From: Paenibacillus sp. FSL R5-0490 | Lineage (GTDB): Bacteria; Bacillota; Bacilli; Bacillales; Cytobacillaceae | Direction of reading: 5' to 3' | Assembly (NCBI RefSeq): GCF_001956215.1 | Contig: NZ_MRTQ01000011.1 | Coordinates: 83,601-147,600 of the forward strand | Length of the DNA: 64,000 nt | Part shown: in pieces, positions 8,048 through 16,148 of the stretch | Layout of the letters: every line of letters starts with the position of its first letter | Numbering within the stretch: the stretch's first letter is position 1 | Program-made: the position numbers and the translations under genes | The notes under the pieces: model-generated | Databases searched by the model: none | What the model saw: the letters and a program-made list of their open reading frames with translations, nothing else | What the model was told of the DNA's origin: nothing

Positions 8048-8416
8048 TTAGTGATCATCAGGTGTCCGGTCAAACATACCTTTTCGATTGGTCTCAACGG
8101 GAAATAGATTCATTTTGCCAATCATCAAAGTATTGTTGGCAGAGAGTTGATCTAGCTTATACTGTTCACTTAGTTCGTAAGGATGGAACCATTTTTTATT
8201 AATCATTAGTTCTGTAATTTCTTGGTGCATGGCAATCCCTTGCATTAACTGTTTTCGTAAGAGATCTCTGACATCAGGTGATGCGGACTCCGTTAATGCT
8301 ACAGCAATATTGCGGACACCTTCTTTGGCACGAAGAAGTAAATCCATCGCAAATGTGGTATCTGCCAGCTCTGGTACGTGTAGCGAGTTTATAGGGTCTA
8401 AATAGTCATTATTCAA
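8048..8416 (-). CDS. yraF: CotF-family spore coat protein (YraF-like)
   Basis: A 122-residue protein with the CotF motif [25 protein letters not shown] split over residues ~18-44 and the KKWFHPYE segment near 95; it is equal in length to B. subtilis YraF. The gene ends 18 bp before adhB and begins 16 bp after yraG. It is clearly paralogous to the YraD-like protein at the other end of adhB, so the operon contains two YraE/G-YraD/F pairs flanking a dehydrogenase. Confidence 0.88.
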   Translation of the reverse strand: MNNDYLDPINSLHVPELADTTFAMDLLLRAKEGVRNIAVALTESASPDVRDLLRKQLMQGIAMHQEITELMINKKWFHPYELSEQYKLDQLSANNTLMIGKMNLFPVETNRKGMFDRTPDDH

Positions 8417-8432
8417 TGAATTTGCCTCCTTT

Positions 8433-8678
8433 TCAATTTACTATAGGTGTTGGCCGGTTTTGAGGAACAGGAGCTTCAAAAGGTGCGCGTTGATAAACTG
8501 CCTGTAATTCTCCAAGCGCTTGAATGGATTGTTCAACATCTTTTTGCATTAATGCTCTTAAATCATTATCAAATACCAGTCCTTGCATTAGTTTTGATTT
8601 CGCTAAGCAAAGGGTTTTAAAATTTATAACCTCATGTAGATCCAATGACTCATGATCAGCTAATTTTTGATTATCCAT
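8433..8678 (-). CDS. yraG: Small CotF-like coat protein (YraG-like)
   Basis: An 81-residue protein, the same size as B. subtilis YraG, with [20 protein letters not shown] near residue 15 matching the YraE-like protein and the N-terminal CotF half. ATG 8678 has an AAGGAGGT site. It is the first gene of the operon. I could not find a convincing SigK or SigG promoter in the ~100 bp upstream. Confidence 0.85.
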   Translation of the reverse strand: MDNQKLADHESLDLHEVINFKTLCLAKSKLMQGLVFDNDLRALMQKDVEQSIQALGELQAVYQRAPFEAPVPQNRPTPIVN

Positions 8679-8852
8679 TTCTAATTAACCTCCTTATTCT
8701 TTCGTACAATCAATTGTATTGTTCCAAAATAGGAGGGAAACATTCTTTAATGTTTTTTAAAATTAATGGTTGGTTGGAATATTCATACAGTGGAGGAATT
8801 CATTTATTGTGATGGCTGTGGATGATTGTTGCGGCGGTCTTTTTTCTTGTAT
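8679..8852. other. Upstream region of the coat operon, no gene seen
   Basis: The region contains the presumed sporulation promoter of yraG on the minus strand, but no box is convincing. The only structure is a short near-palindrome around 8704-8716 (TACAATCAATTGTA). Confidence 0.3.
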
Positions 8853-8890
8853 CTAAAAAAAAGTTCAACCAGAAATATCTGGTTGAACTT
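8853..8890 (-). terminator. Strong rho-independent terminator, minus strand
   Basis: A 13-bp perfect stem (AAGTTCAACCAGA / TCTGGTTGAACTT, 8861-8890) with a 4-base loop; on the minus strand it is followed by eight T. It lies at the 3' side of the IS110-family relic. Confidence 0.8.
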
Positions 8891-8982
8891 AAAATACGAA
8901 AGGAAGAAGAAATGCCTTATCCTTTTTACTCTCTTGTTGATTAAGAACCTCCATCTTAAGAAAAATCGTATTTATTACCTTT

Positions 8983-10053
8983 TTAAAATTTTTCGTAGTA
9001 TTCTACAATGTGATTATAGCCTAAACGGCGGTGCCTATTACGTAGATGCTTGTTGCCTCGTTTATTAATCTTGTCCTTGTAGAAGGTTTTTCCTGATTGA
9101 TACCGACATATATCAATTCCGGCATATGCATTAAGTTGCCTGTTGTTGTCAAAGTAGCGGAAAATTACCAATTTATTCCATTTGACAAACTGCAGTGTTG
9201 GGTCCGATTCCAAGAAAACTGGTTAGAAAGAAATACACAGCTTGTTAAATATAAAAAGGGATGGAATTGGAAAACCACTTTCTATTCGCTTTCTTCAGAC
9301 CTATCTTCAATGCAACACTCCTTCGAGGATAGGAGTTCCGATAACGCCTTGCATAGCTATTCACAAAGCACATCGAAAGATGAAACAGCCGGGTAGGAAA
9401 TCCGTGCTGCTTCCAGAAGTTGAATTGCTTTCTTTTCAGCCTTTTCAGGTGATATGTTTTTCTCTGTACACTTTCGGATTTAATTTCTTTAATACCGTCT
9501 TTGAATGCAGGAGTACTAAATCAGGGTGAGGAAACATTGCACGATGTTCAGGAACAGTTCAGATTTCGTTGTAAAGTTCCTTTCCATCTCAGGAAAGGTC
9601 TGTTGGATCACATTATGCATCCGGTTGCGTATTACAGTTACATCATTCAGTTCACTGTAAAAACGGGATAATGACTTCAATTGTAGAAAGAGTTCTTCTG
9701 GGCCCTTACAGTTTAGTGGAAAAATGAGTAAGGGTATTCGATGGGCATTGCTCATATCTGTTTTGTGTATACGTAAAGAATTACATTGCAGCTTTGCTTC
9801 TAGGGGATTTAACGGACAGTAGGTAAAACCATTATCATTCATGAACCGCTCCAGTTGCATGGAGTAAACCCCTGTTGATTCAATGACACTATAGGGTTGC
9901 TAGCCATAACTCTCTGTTAAATCTTCAATTGTATGCATCAAAGATATAGTCTGGTCTTGAATGATAAATTTCACCTTCAATGATGCATTTCTTTAAAGCA
10001 CTGTAAAACACCGTGTATCTTATTCCCATACCTACATCAAAGAGCAATAACAT
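8983..10053 (-). mobile_element. Degenerate IS110-family transposase
   Basis: Pieces of one minus-strand transposase are spread over three frames. A start at 10053 (with GGAGGC upstream) gives a damaged N-terminus with DVGMG; 9860-9516 carries the conserved CPLNPLEAKLQ and LRIHKTDMSNAHR segments of the DEDD domain; 9213-8983 carries YAGIDICRYQSGK and KRGNKHLRNR, the Tnp_IS116/IS110/IS902 C-terminal signature. Stops and shifts separate them, so it is inactive. Terminal sequences could not be set, as expected for IS110 elements, which lack clear inverted repeats. Confidence 0.75.
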
Positions 10054-10127
10054 GTTTTAATTTATGCCTCCTAAGTGTGTTGAAATCCTCTCACTTACTC
10101 TTTATGATTCCCATTTCATATACATGA

Positions 10128-10250
10128 TTTCAAGGATCCAACATACTCAAACCTGATTTAAATAAGGTAATCGAAGAAGGTAAGTATTTGTTACCGATTC
10201 TAAATCCCAAAGCGGTTCCGACCGACCTAATCTTCATTTATACTAAATAA
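10128..10250 (+). pseudogene. Fragment of an unrecognised protein
   Basis: An open stretch without a start reads as a protein-like C-terminus (LNKVIEEGKYLLPILNPKAV, then ending in IFIYTK) and stops at TAA 10248-10250. Upstream it is cut by TGA 10125. A second piece, EFLIKHTEKVKEAGVYNF, is open at about 10305-10373. Both look like gene debris; I cannot name the parent. Confidence 0.35.
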
Positions 10251-10289
10251 AAAAATAGTAGTGCCAACCAATTCTTGGTCAGCACTACT
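10246..10289 (-). terminator. Rho-independent terminator, minus strand
   Basis: AGTAGTGC (10257-10264) pairs with GCACTACT (10282-10289), extended by an inner CCAA/TTGG pair; on the minus strand a run of seven T follows. Confidence 0.7.
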
Positions 10290-10406
10290 AATCTTAGTAT
10301 GTTTTTGAATTTCTTATTAAACATACAGAGAAGGTTAAAGAAGCAGGTGTTTATAATTTTTCATTACCTAGTAGACAATAAATGGTAGTAAATAAAGGGT
10401 GATTTT

Positions 10407-10432
10407 TAAAAAAAAAGCGATGAAATCATCGC
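10407..10432 (-). terminator. Terminator of the 49-residue gene
   Basis: GCGATGA (10417-10423) pairs with TCATCGC (10426-10432) and a run of nine to ten T follows on the minus strand, six bases after the stop of the small gene. Confidence 0.75.
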
Positions 10433-10437
10433 CATAT

Positions 10438-10587
10438 TTAAGAATTTTTATTTGAACGTTCCTTATGATAAATATAATCAACCCGCTCTTTAGTTTTCAT
10501 AAGTAGTGAAGCTAAAATTGCAGTGTAAATAGATGTTAAAAGAATTGCAATTATTCCTACACCTGCCAGATTATTATTACCATACAT
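10438..10587 (-). CDS. Small single-span membrane protein (49 aa)
   Basis: ATG 10587 is preceded by GGCGGTG and opens a 49-residue frame to TAA 10438. The product has a short polar N-terminus (MYGNNN), one strong membrane segment (VGIIAILLTSIYTAILASLL) and a charged C-terminus rich in Lys, Arg and Asn. A tight terminator follows immediately, so this is a proper transcription unit despite its size. I do not recognise the family. It lies in an otherwise decayed region. Confidence 0.6.
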   Translation of the reverse strand: MYGNNNLAGVGIIAILLTSIYTAILASLLMKTKERVDYIYHKERSNKNS

Positions 10588-10841
10588 TAATATCACCGCC
10601 TTTTTTTTATTGCTGCAACAATATTTTGCTCTTGGAACTAACTTTTATTCAAGAGAATCAATTGTCGCAGTTTTAGTAAAACTACAATAAAAGAGTATCT
10701 AGGCTAAATGGTGACTTTTTAAAAAGTGCTATTAAAGAATTTAGAAATACCCGTTGTTCATTAACTTATTTACAAGAATCGATGTAACCATGCTTAATAT
10801 TCTAAAGTAAGGAAAACTTAAAAAAATTACAACATATATCG
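10588..10841. other. No gene recognised
   Basis: AT-rich sequence with no open frame of note; it should hold the promoter of the 49-residue gene on the minus strand. Confidence 0.3.
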
Positions 10842-10937
10842 ATGTCATTACCATTCATTAGCTATGGTATAACACCAATGTTTTTAATTTCACTTTTAAT
10901 TGGGATAGTGTTAGTGTATATCGTAGAAAGAACCTAG
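10842..10937 (+). pseudogene. C-terminal fragment of a FtsW/RodA/SpoVE-type protein
   Basis: A 31-residue frame with no ribosome site reads LPFISYG followed by a hydrophobic helix and ends in IVERT. LPF(I/L)SYG is the signature of SEDS glycosyltransferases near their C-terminus. The rest of the gene (about 370 residues) is absent. The glycines usually following SYG are also lost. A terminator at 10986 may be that of the lost gene. Confidence 0.5.
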
Positions 10938-10985
10938 TATTAGCATTTTGAGTTTCGGGTCATGGGTGAAAAACTTATCCTTAAG

Positions 10986-11030
10986 AAACAGCTTTCAATA
11001 ACGATAGCTGTTTTTGGGGGTCTTTTTTTT
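10986..11030 (+). terminator. Rho-independent terminator
   Basis: AAACAGCT (10986-10993) pairs with AGCTGTTT (11006-11013); TTGGGGGTC and a run of nine T follow. It closes the SEDS fragment. Confidence 0.65.
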
Positions 11031-11115
11031 TATGTTAGGATTAACTTGTGAGTAAATACACTTAAACTATAGGGTGCTTTTTTTTGGATGGGATCCTGTA
11101 AATTTCTAGTTAGAA

Positions 11116-11155
11116 AAAGGAATGTCTTCAAAATTGAGACATTCCTTTGGTTTTT
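11116..11155 (+). terminator. Rho-independent terminator
   Basis: A 12-bp perfect stem (AAAGGAATGTCT / AGACATTCCTTT) with a 9-base loop and then GGTTTTT. A 66-residue open frame starting inside the stem is not a gene. Confidence 0.75.
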
Positions 11156-11381
11156 CTAGAGTACAACTTATTTTCATGATGACATTATGCCAGGGGTGTG
11201 GGCCTTATAGAGTTAGTTGTCATGAAAAAAGAGGATATAAATTCATCGGAACTCATATTAACAATCCCAAAAGGGAAACGTCAAAAAAAGCGATTTATGC
11301 TATATCAATGTTCGTGAAATAATGGAATAAATATTCTTATAATACAAATTAACGCATTCATATAAATATAAATGGTTAAAA

Positions 11382-11450
11382 AAGTGTCCAAACCCTTGGT
11401 ATATATGAGATCTGGCATTTTTTTAATTATATCATAATTAACCTTAAGAA
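11382..11450 (+). repeat. Decayed copy of a terminator-containing repeat
   Basis: The sequence from AAAAAGTGTCCAAACCC to TCATAATTAACCTTA resembles the intact terminator and its downstream flank at 15073-15134 (AAAAGTGTCTAATCCC ... TCATAATTAACCTTA). The stem here is broken. The shared flank beyond the hairpin argues for a duplicated or dispersed element and not for chance. Confidence 0.45.
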
Positions 11451-11926
11451 GGATTAACGCTTATTTTAAGAATTAGCGCTTATTTGATAACAGGTTAATG
11501 GTTTATTCTGTCTCACTGCTATCTTTATGGGAAATATAAGGAGGATACTATTAACCATCTAATGCATCCATTTTTGGGTTCAGTCAATGATCAGAGTTCC
11601 CTTTGATGTGGCTTTTCACAAAGGGGTTAGGAAAGAATCGGACATTAATTTAACAAATCAGTTTATGAATAATCGTGGGGAACCTTATCAAGTAGAGGTA
11701 TAAGCAAGGAGTATCATTTGATTTAGACTAATGCACTGCAAAAAAAGGCCAAATAAAGCAGGCCAAACCAATGAAAGATCTGTTGAAGGCTTCGTAAGGT
11801 CTGTGGAACAAAGTTAATGATTGTGAAATCAGCGTGTACAAGTATTCGACTCGGAAATCTCCCTGTTTGTTTTCGGTGCGTTGCTTTCCTTCTCCTATGA
11901 ATAATGGACGTCAAGTCAGTTCTTGG
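11451..11926. other. Accessory intergenic region, possible 38-residue frame
   Basis: ATTAACGCTTATTT and ATTAGCGCTTATTT form an imperfect direct repeat near 11451-11490. A 38-residue frame runs from ATG 11587 to TAA 11701-11703 and ends YQVEV, but has no ribosome site. GGCC-N10-GGCC followed by T7 on the minus strand near 11741-11764 could be a weak terminator for the membrane-protein gene at 11927. Confidence 0.3.
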
Positions 11927-12403
11927 TCATTTAATTGCTTTGGGCTGTTCCAACACTTCTTCCTGCCACAATTGATACAGATAGAGGATGAACGCAAAAC
12001 CGACCATCATAGCAACAATAGCTATTGTAGACAAAGTCGATTCACTCGAAACAAGCCCCATCCGTTGCCATACTGGGTAAACAATGTACATAAAAGATCC
12101 GTCCAAAAGTATATTAACAGCCAAATACATCCAAAATTTCCTGAAAGTAAAGTGGAATACCCAGATAACTATAACTAAATATGCTCCATACACCCAAGGA
12201 ACCGGTACGACTATATCCCATCCGAACAGACTGGAACCTGTCTCTTTCCACCATCCGTAATGATAAGCCGCCTGATATGCCAAGGTATGAATAACGGTCA
12301 TAAATAGAGCGACAGGCATGTACCTGCGTACAGTATCCATTTTTAAAAAGAACAAGGACGCCCAAGGCAATATCAAGAGTGACCAGAGAATAATCTGTTT
12401 CAT
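11927..12403 (-). CDS. Hypothetical membrane protein, CBO0543-like
   Basis: A 158-residue protein with about five hydrophobic helices. The RRYMPVALF segment near residue 26 and the overall layout resemble the CBO0543 family of small Firmicute membrane proteins; this assignment is less sure than for the two copies at 42-45 kb. I chose ATG 12403; an in-frame ATG at 12421 adds six residues and neither has a strong ribosome site. It is monocistronic. No function is known. Confidence 0.6.
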   Translation of the reverse strand: MKQIILWSLLILPWASLFFLKMDTVRRYMPVALFMTVIHTLAYQAAYHYGWWKETGSSLFGWDIVVPVPWVYGAYLVIVIWVFHFTFRKFWMYLAVNILLDGSFMYIVYPVWQRMGLVSSESTLSTIAIVAMMVGFAFILYLYQLWQEEVLEQPKAIK

Positions 12404-12647
12404 GTTTGTAAAACCCCACATTAGTTTTATATGTAGTGTACTCTCGGTGCATATATTTATTCGATTATTCGATAAAGGTCACTGAAACACCGACTTGGTT
12501 ATGCAGATTTGCATTTCATTTGGGTATGAATTTTTGCTTTGAGCTGCGAAAAAAAGGGGTTTTACAGCCATTTCATTTAATTTGTGAAAGTAAGTGTGTA
12601 TTCGGAGAGGGGTCACTCAAAGGGAGAGCAGGAGGGTAGCTTTTATT

Positions 12648-12857
12648 ATGGAATATGATCCAAAACCAAATAAAATTCATGTTCTGCAAATAAGCAACTC
12701 TGAAGAATCGGAGGTTAAAATAAGTAACAATCATTTCACAGCGCCTGCCCAAAAAGGGATATATTACTATTCATATGGAGCCTGGTGGATGGATGAAAAG
12801 AAAGAGAATACATCTACTGGTGATGCTAATTATGCATTTGCCATAGAAGTAAAGTAA
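12648..12857 (+). CDS. Hypothetical protein, possibly a truncated C-terminal part
   Basis: ATG 12648 lies 12 bases after AGGAGGG and opens a 69-residue frame. The product begins MEYDPKPNKIHVLQ and ends with GIYYYSYGAWWMDEKK and FAIEVK, which looks like the last strands of a beta-sandwich domain. The frame stays open upstream to 12594 without protein-like sequence. It could be a small intact gene or the surviving 3' part of a longer secreted or lipoprotein gene. I do not recognise the family. Confidence 0.45.
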   Translation: MEYDPKPNKIHVLQISNSEESEVKISNNHFTAPAQKGIYYYSYGAWWMDEKKENTSTGDANYAFAIEVK

Positions 12858-13227
12858 TTTTTCTTCTTTAGCTAACGGGTTAGCGGAGCAGGTTACTTTA
12901 AGAACGTATCAGATAACACTCTTGCTTATAATCTGTGTATTAAATTCAGAATTGAAGGTTACCAGTCATAGTCGTTGTAAGAGGAGGCAATTCAAAAAAC
13001 AGCTGAATAACCAAGAGGCGATTAAGATTCATAAGATTATCAATATATGAAGAGTCACTGGAAGCGAGAGCATACCGAAGTTAACCTTTGTTTTTGGGTA
13101 GATTCTCAGACTTTTGGATGAAAAAAGTCCACACCTATGAAGGATTCCTGTATTCCATCAATAATATAAAATAATAGATAACAATTATTGTAAGTCTTCT
13201 ATGAATTCTTTAGGGAGAGTGATACCA
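12858..13227. other. Intergenic, no gene or clear promoter recognised
   Basis: About 370 bp with a GAGGAGG at 12981-12987 that is not followed by a usable frame. The promoter of the Rieske-fusion gene must lie here, but no convincing boxes are visible. Confidence 0.3.
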
Positions 13228-14991
13228 TTGTCAGAATTGATTTATGCCAGTTCATTAAAGACGCTTGAAGATGAAGGTGCAAAGGTCATTAAAGGTGGAA
13301 ATCAAGCAATTGCCGTATTTGTGTACGAAAAACAAGTCTATGCGGTGGATAACCGTTGTCCGCATATGGGCTTTCCCCTTCATACTGGAAGCCTATGTGA
13401 TGGGATTTTGACGTGTCACTGGCATCATGCCCGCTTTGATATTAAAAGCGGCGGAACCTTGGATCCATGGGCAGATGATGTCCCTACTTATCCTGTCGAG
13501 ATTAAGGGTGATGAGGTTTGGGTTCACCCGGTTCCTTTTAATAAGGTGACAATCGAAAAATTCAGGCAGCGATTACGTGACGGCCTTGAGCAAAATATTA
13601 GTCTGGTCATCGCCAAATCAGTTGTCGGATTGATGGAAGCTGGTTTTCCAGCGACAGAGATAGCAAAAATCGGCGTCGAATTCGGAACAACACATCGGAG
13701 GGGTGGATGGGGATCGGGATTAACGATTTTAACAGCCATGACCAATGTATTGCCCAAATTGGATAAAACCGGGCAGGTTTTAGCGCTGTTCCAAGGCCTG
13801 GTTCATATTGCACGGGAAAGTTCCGGTATGGGAACACGCTTTTTGCTTGGATCCCTCCCTGTATCAAATGAAAAGAATACCCAATCATACGAGCAATTAT
13901 CAGAATGGTATCTTCATTGTGTGGAGGTGCGTGATTCACAGGGAGCTGAGCGTGTGCTGTTGACCGCGATACAATCGGGATTCTCGGACGAGCAGCTTGC
14001 TGACATGATGATGACAGCGGTTACGGATCATTTTTATGTAAATACAGGTCATACTCTTGATTTTCATAATAAAGCATTCGAGATTATAAATCAGATTGGT
14101 ATTGAGCACCGGCCCTATGTATTGTCATCCTTGCTGCCTGGTATCAGTGATGTATCCCGCAGTGAAGAATCCCATAGCTGGCAATCACCTGTGAATCTGG
14201 TCAAACCCTTAAAGGAGGCGTTCCAGGAATTACCTGATATCCTTGCTGATGATACATCACGAGGGGACGCTGGTATAGATGAACCAGCCTTGGTTGAACA
14301 AATTTTATCAGATAACCCTATTAAAACGGTAAATATGATGATGGATGCACTTAAAAACGGCGTCACTCCTTCCCGGTTGGCCCAGCTCGTAACTTTAGCG
14401 GCTGCTGATCGGATTTCCCGCTTCCATGTACAAAATGATTTTAGGGATTGGATTACTGTACTTCATACTTTTACTCACGCACATGCTGTACACGAATCGT
14501 TACGCCGCTCTGCTACGCCTGAATTGACCCGGGCTGTTTTTCATGGAGCAATGAGTGTATATCTTGATCGTTTTCTCAATACACCATCCGCCAGAAGGCC
14601 GGAACCAAAGGATGTGGAAACTGAACCGCAATGTCCTTTAGAATTGTTGGAGATGATGAATCAGCAGCAGCAAGTTTCGGAATCAGCAAGATGGGTAGTG
14701 AATTACCTGGCACGCGGCGGTGATAAAAGCGAACTCTTCAATACGCTCGGTCACGCTTTACTAAGAGAGGATGCAGAGTTTCACTCATTTCAAATGTATG
14801 AAGCAGCAATGGTCGAACACGATCATTGGGAAAAAGAGGATTCAGAGCTTGCCAGCTATGCACGGGAAACATTGATCCTTGCAGTAACACGTTATCTGGC
14901 AGGCCATGCCCCAACTGCGAGAGAAATGCCGCATACAGCACAAATTGCCATGCGCCTCCACCGGGGAGAAAAATTATTTGAAGATGATTGA
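13228..14991 (+). CDS. Rieske [2Fe-2S] domain fused to a long alpha-helical domain
   Basis: The 587-residue product has an N-terminal Rieske ferredoxin domain (residues ~1-105) with both ligand pairs visible, CPHMGFPLH and CHWHHARFD, spaced as in soluble Rieske proteins. The remaining ~480 residues are mostly helical, with no signal peptide or membrane span, and carry His-rich stretches (HVQNDFRDWITVLHTFTHAH, HESLRR, FHGAM) that could bind a metal. I do not recognise this part. TTG 13228 is preferred over ATG 13201 because GGGAGAGTG precedes it and nothing precedes the ATG. The gene is alone and ends at a strong terminator. An electron-transfer-fed oxidase or oxygenase is a reasonable guess only. 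Confidence 0.7.
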   Translation: MSELIYASSLKTLEDEGAKVIKGGNQAIAVFVYEKQVYAVDNRCPHMGFPLHTGSLCDGILTCHWHHARFDIKSGGTLDPWADDVPTYPVEIKGDEVWVHPVPFNKVTIEKFRQRLRDGLEQNISLVIAKSVVGLMEAGFPATEIAKIGVEFGTTHRRGGWGSGLTILTAMTNVLPKLDKTGQVLALFQGLVHIARESSGMGTRFLLGSLPVSNEKNTQSYEQLSEWYLHCVEVRDSQGAERVLLTAIQSGFSDEQLADMMMTAVTDHFYVNTGHTLDFHNKAFEIINQIGIEHRPYVLSSLLPGISDVSRSEESHSWQSPVNLVKPLKEAFQELPDILADDTSRGDAGIDEPALVEQILSDNPIKTVNMMMDALKNGVTPSRLAQLVTLAAADRISRFHVQNDFRDWITVLHTFTHAHAVHESLRRSATPELTRAVFHGAMSVYLDRFLNTPSARRPEPKDVETEPQCPLELLEMMNQQQQVSESARWVVNYLARGGDKSELFNTLGHALLREDAEFHSFQMYEAAMVEHDHWEKEDSELASYARETLILAVTRYLAGHAPTAREMPHTAQIAMRLHRGEKLFEDD

Positions 14992-15072
14992 TCAATCGAT
15001 GACTAGTCAGAATCAGAACAAGAAGGACAACCAATCGTATCATGCTGATCAACACTTTTATAAACCTGTTTT

Positions 15073-15115
15073 AAAAGTGTCTAATCCCTTGTATATAAGG
15101 GGTTAGGCACTTTTT
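15073..15115 (+). terminator. Rho-independent terminator of the Rieske-fusion gene
   Basis: An 18-bp near-perfect stem (starting AAAAGTGTCTAATCCC and closing GGGGTTAGGCACTTTTT) with a small loop and T run. A decayed relative sits at 11382. Confidence 0.85.
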
Positions 15116-15390
15116 TATTATCATAATTAACCTTACGAGCCTAAGGGGAGTGGAAAAATCATCTTGACTATTATCCAACAAACTGGCCATATTGTTGAAT
15201 AACTGCCTATATATATTGATAAGCCTCAATAAATATTGATGAAAACATGTACCATCAGCTGTAAGGCGGCGAAATCATCGAATTAAAACCTTATATTCCA
15301 CAGGAACTTGAAGGCTTCCAATGCAAATTTGGAGGTTCTTTTTCTTTTCATAGATAAGTCCTTTTGGATATCTATCATAACCTCAACTAA
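15116..15390. other. Intergenic, no gene recognised
   Basis: The region contains broken protein-like bits and a GAACTT..GGAGGTTC hairpin with TTTTTCTTTT near 15302-15345, possibly a remnant terminator. Confidence 0.3.
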
Positions 15391-15458
15391 GTTAAGTGGT
15401 ATGTAATCTTAACAAAATGGAAAATATCCTTGACCTAATGTTAAGTATTATTTACAAT
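15391..15458 (+). promoter_or_regulatory. Promoter and candidate autoregulatory site of the XRE-family gene
   Basis: TTGACC (15430-15435), a 17-bp spacer and TACAAT (15453-15458) form a good vegetative promoter. Upstream an inverted repeat GTTAAG-N11-CTTAAC spans 15391-15413, and a further GTTAAG lies in the promoter spacer (15440-15445), suggesting repeated binding sites for the regulator coded just downstream. Confidence 0.6.
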
Positions 15459-15493
15459 TAAGAGGCAGGAAATGGTAATAGGGGATGTTAAAT

Positions 15494-15700
15494 ATGCTGA
15501 GAAATAAAGTGAAGGAATTAAGAGCGAGGCATAATTATACTCAATCTGATTTAGGTAATTTGGTTGGAGCTACCCGCCAAACCATTGGCATGATTGAAAA
15601 AGGTGACTATGCTCCTTCTGTACTGTTAGCATTGAAAATTGCTCAAGCATTACGTGTGGATTTAGAGGAACTGTTTTGGATAGAGGGGGAGGATGAGTGA
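15494..15700 (+). CDS. Small Cro/CI-type HTH regulator (YgzD/YozG-like)
   Basis: A 68-residue protein that is essentially one XRE helix-turn-helix (TQSDLGNLVGATRQTIGMIE) followed by the typical tail of this group (APSVLLALKIAQAL then LEELFW). ATG 15494 is chosen because AGGGG at 15480 is at the right distance; ATG 15485 would be too close. It overlaps the next gene by four bases, so the regulator and the membrane protein are translationally coupled. It probably represses its own operon through the GTTAAG repeats. Confidence 0.85.
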   Translation: MLRNKVKELRARHNYTQSDLGNLVGATRQTIGMIEKGDYAPSVLLALKIAQALRVDLEELFWIEGEDE

Positions 15701-16131
15701 TTATGGAACGGTTTTTGCGTTCACCTTTTACAATGAGCGTGTTTCTGATTGGGCTTGCGGTCATTTATTCAATGAGCATCATTTTGGAGCAGCGGAATAA
15801 CATGACGACTATTATTTTTGCTGCTTATATTATTTTTGTCATCATCTATTTCGGAACAATGGTTTATTTTAACCGTAAATTCCCAGACCGGAAGATTCGT
15901 ATTCTTACCTTCATCCCTTATGAGCTGAAGGAAGAAGATGAAGGGCACCAATTTATTACGTATCGTGCTTGTCGAAAAGTGTATATCTATTATTATTTTG
16001 CGATTCCGGCAGCTATTGTAGCGGTTGTACTGTTTAGAAATGTCGAGCTGCTCCCTGTCATCACTTTGACTGTACTTGGCATTGGGCAGTATTTTATTTT
16101 TTGGTCGGAAGTTAAAAAACTTTATGAATAA
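15697..16131 (+). CDS. Hypothetical four-helix membrane protein
   Basis: A 144-residue integral membrane protein with two N-terminal and two C-terminal hydrophobic helices separated by a charged middle (NRKFPDRKIR, KEEDEGHQF). A GTG at 15697 overlaps the HTH gene; ATG 15703 is the alternative. Pairs of a ~70-residue HTH protein and a small membrane protein are common in bacilli and the second partner is often of unknown function, as here. A small export protein gene follows 17 bp downstream. Confidence 0.7.
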   Translation: MIMERFLRSPFTMSVFLIGLAVIYSMSIILEQRNNMTTIIFAAYIIFVIIYFGTMVYFNRKFPDRKIRILTFIPYELKEEDEGHQFITYRACRKVYIYYYFAIPAAIVAVVLFRNVELLPVITLTVLGIGQYFIFWSEVKKLYE

Positions 16132-16148
16132 AGAGGAGGATAAAGGAT

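Noticed and set aside
8826..9068. 80-residue plus-strand frame
   Set aside because: It runs through the terminator hairpin and antisense to the IS110 relic; no ribosome site.
11122..11322. 66-residue plus-strand frame
   Set aside because: It starts inside a terminator stem, has no ribosome site and reads like random sequence with many Cys and Arg.
12434..12639. 67-residue plus-strand frame
   Set aside because: No ribosome site and no protein-like composition; probably chance.
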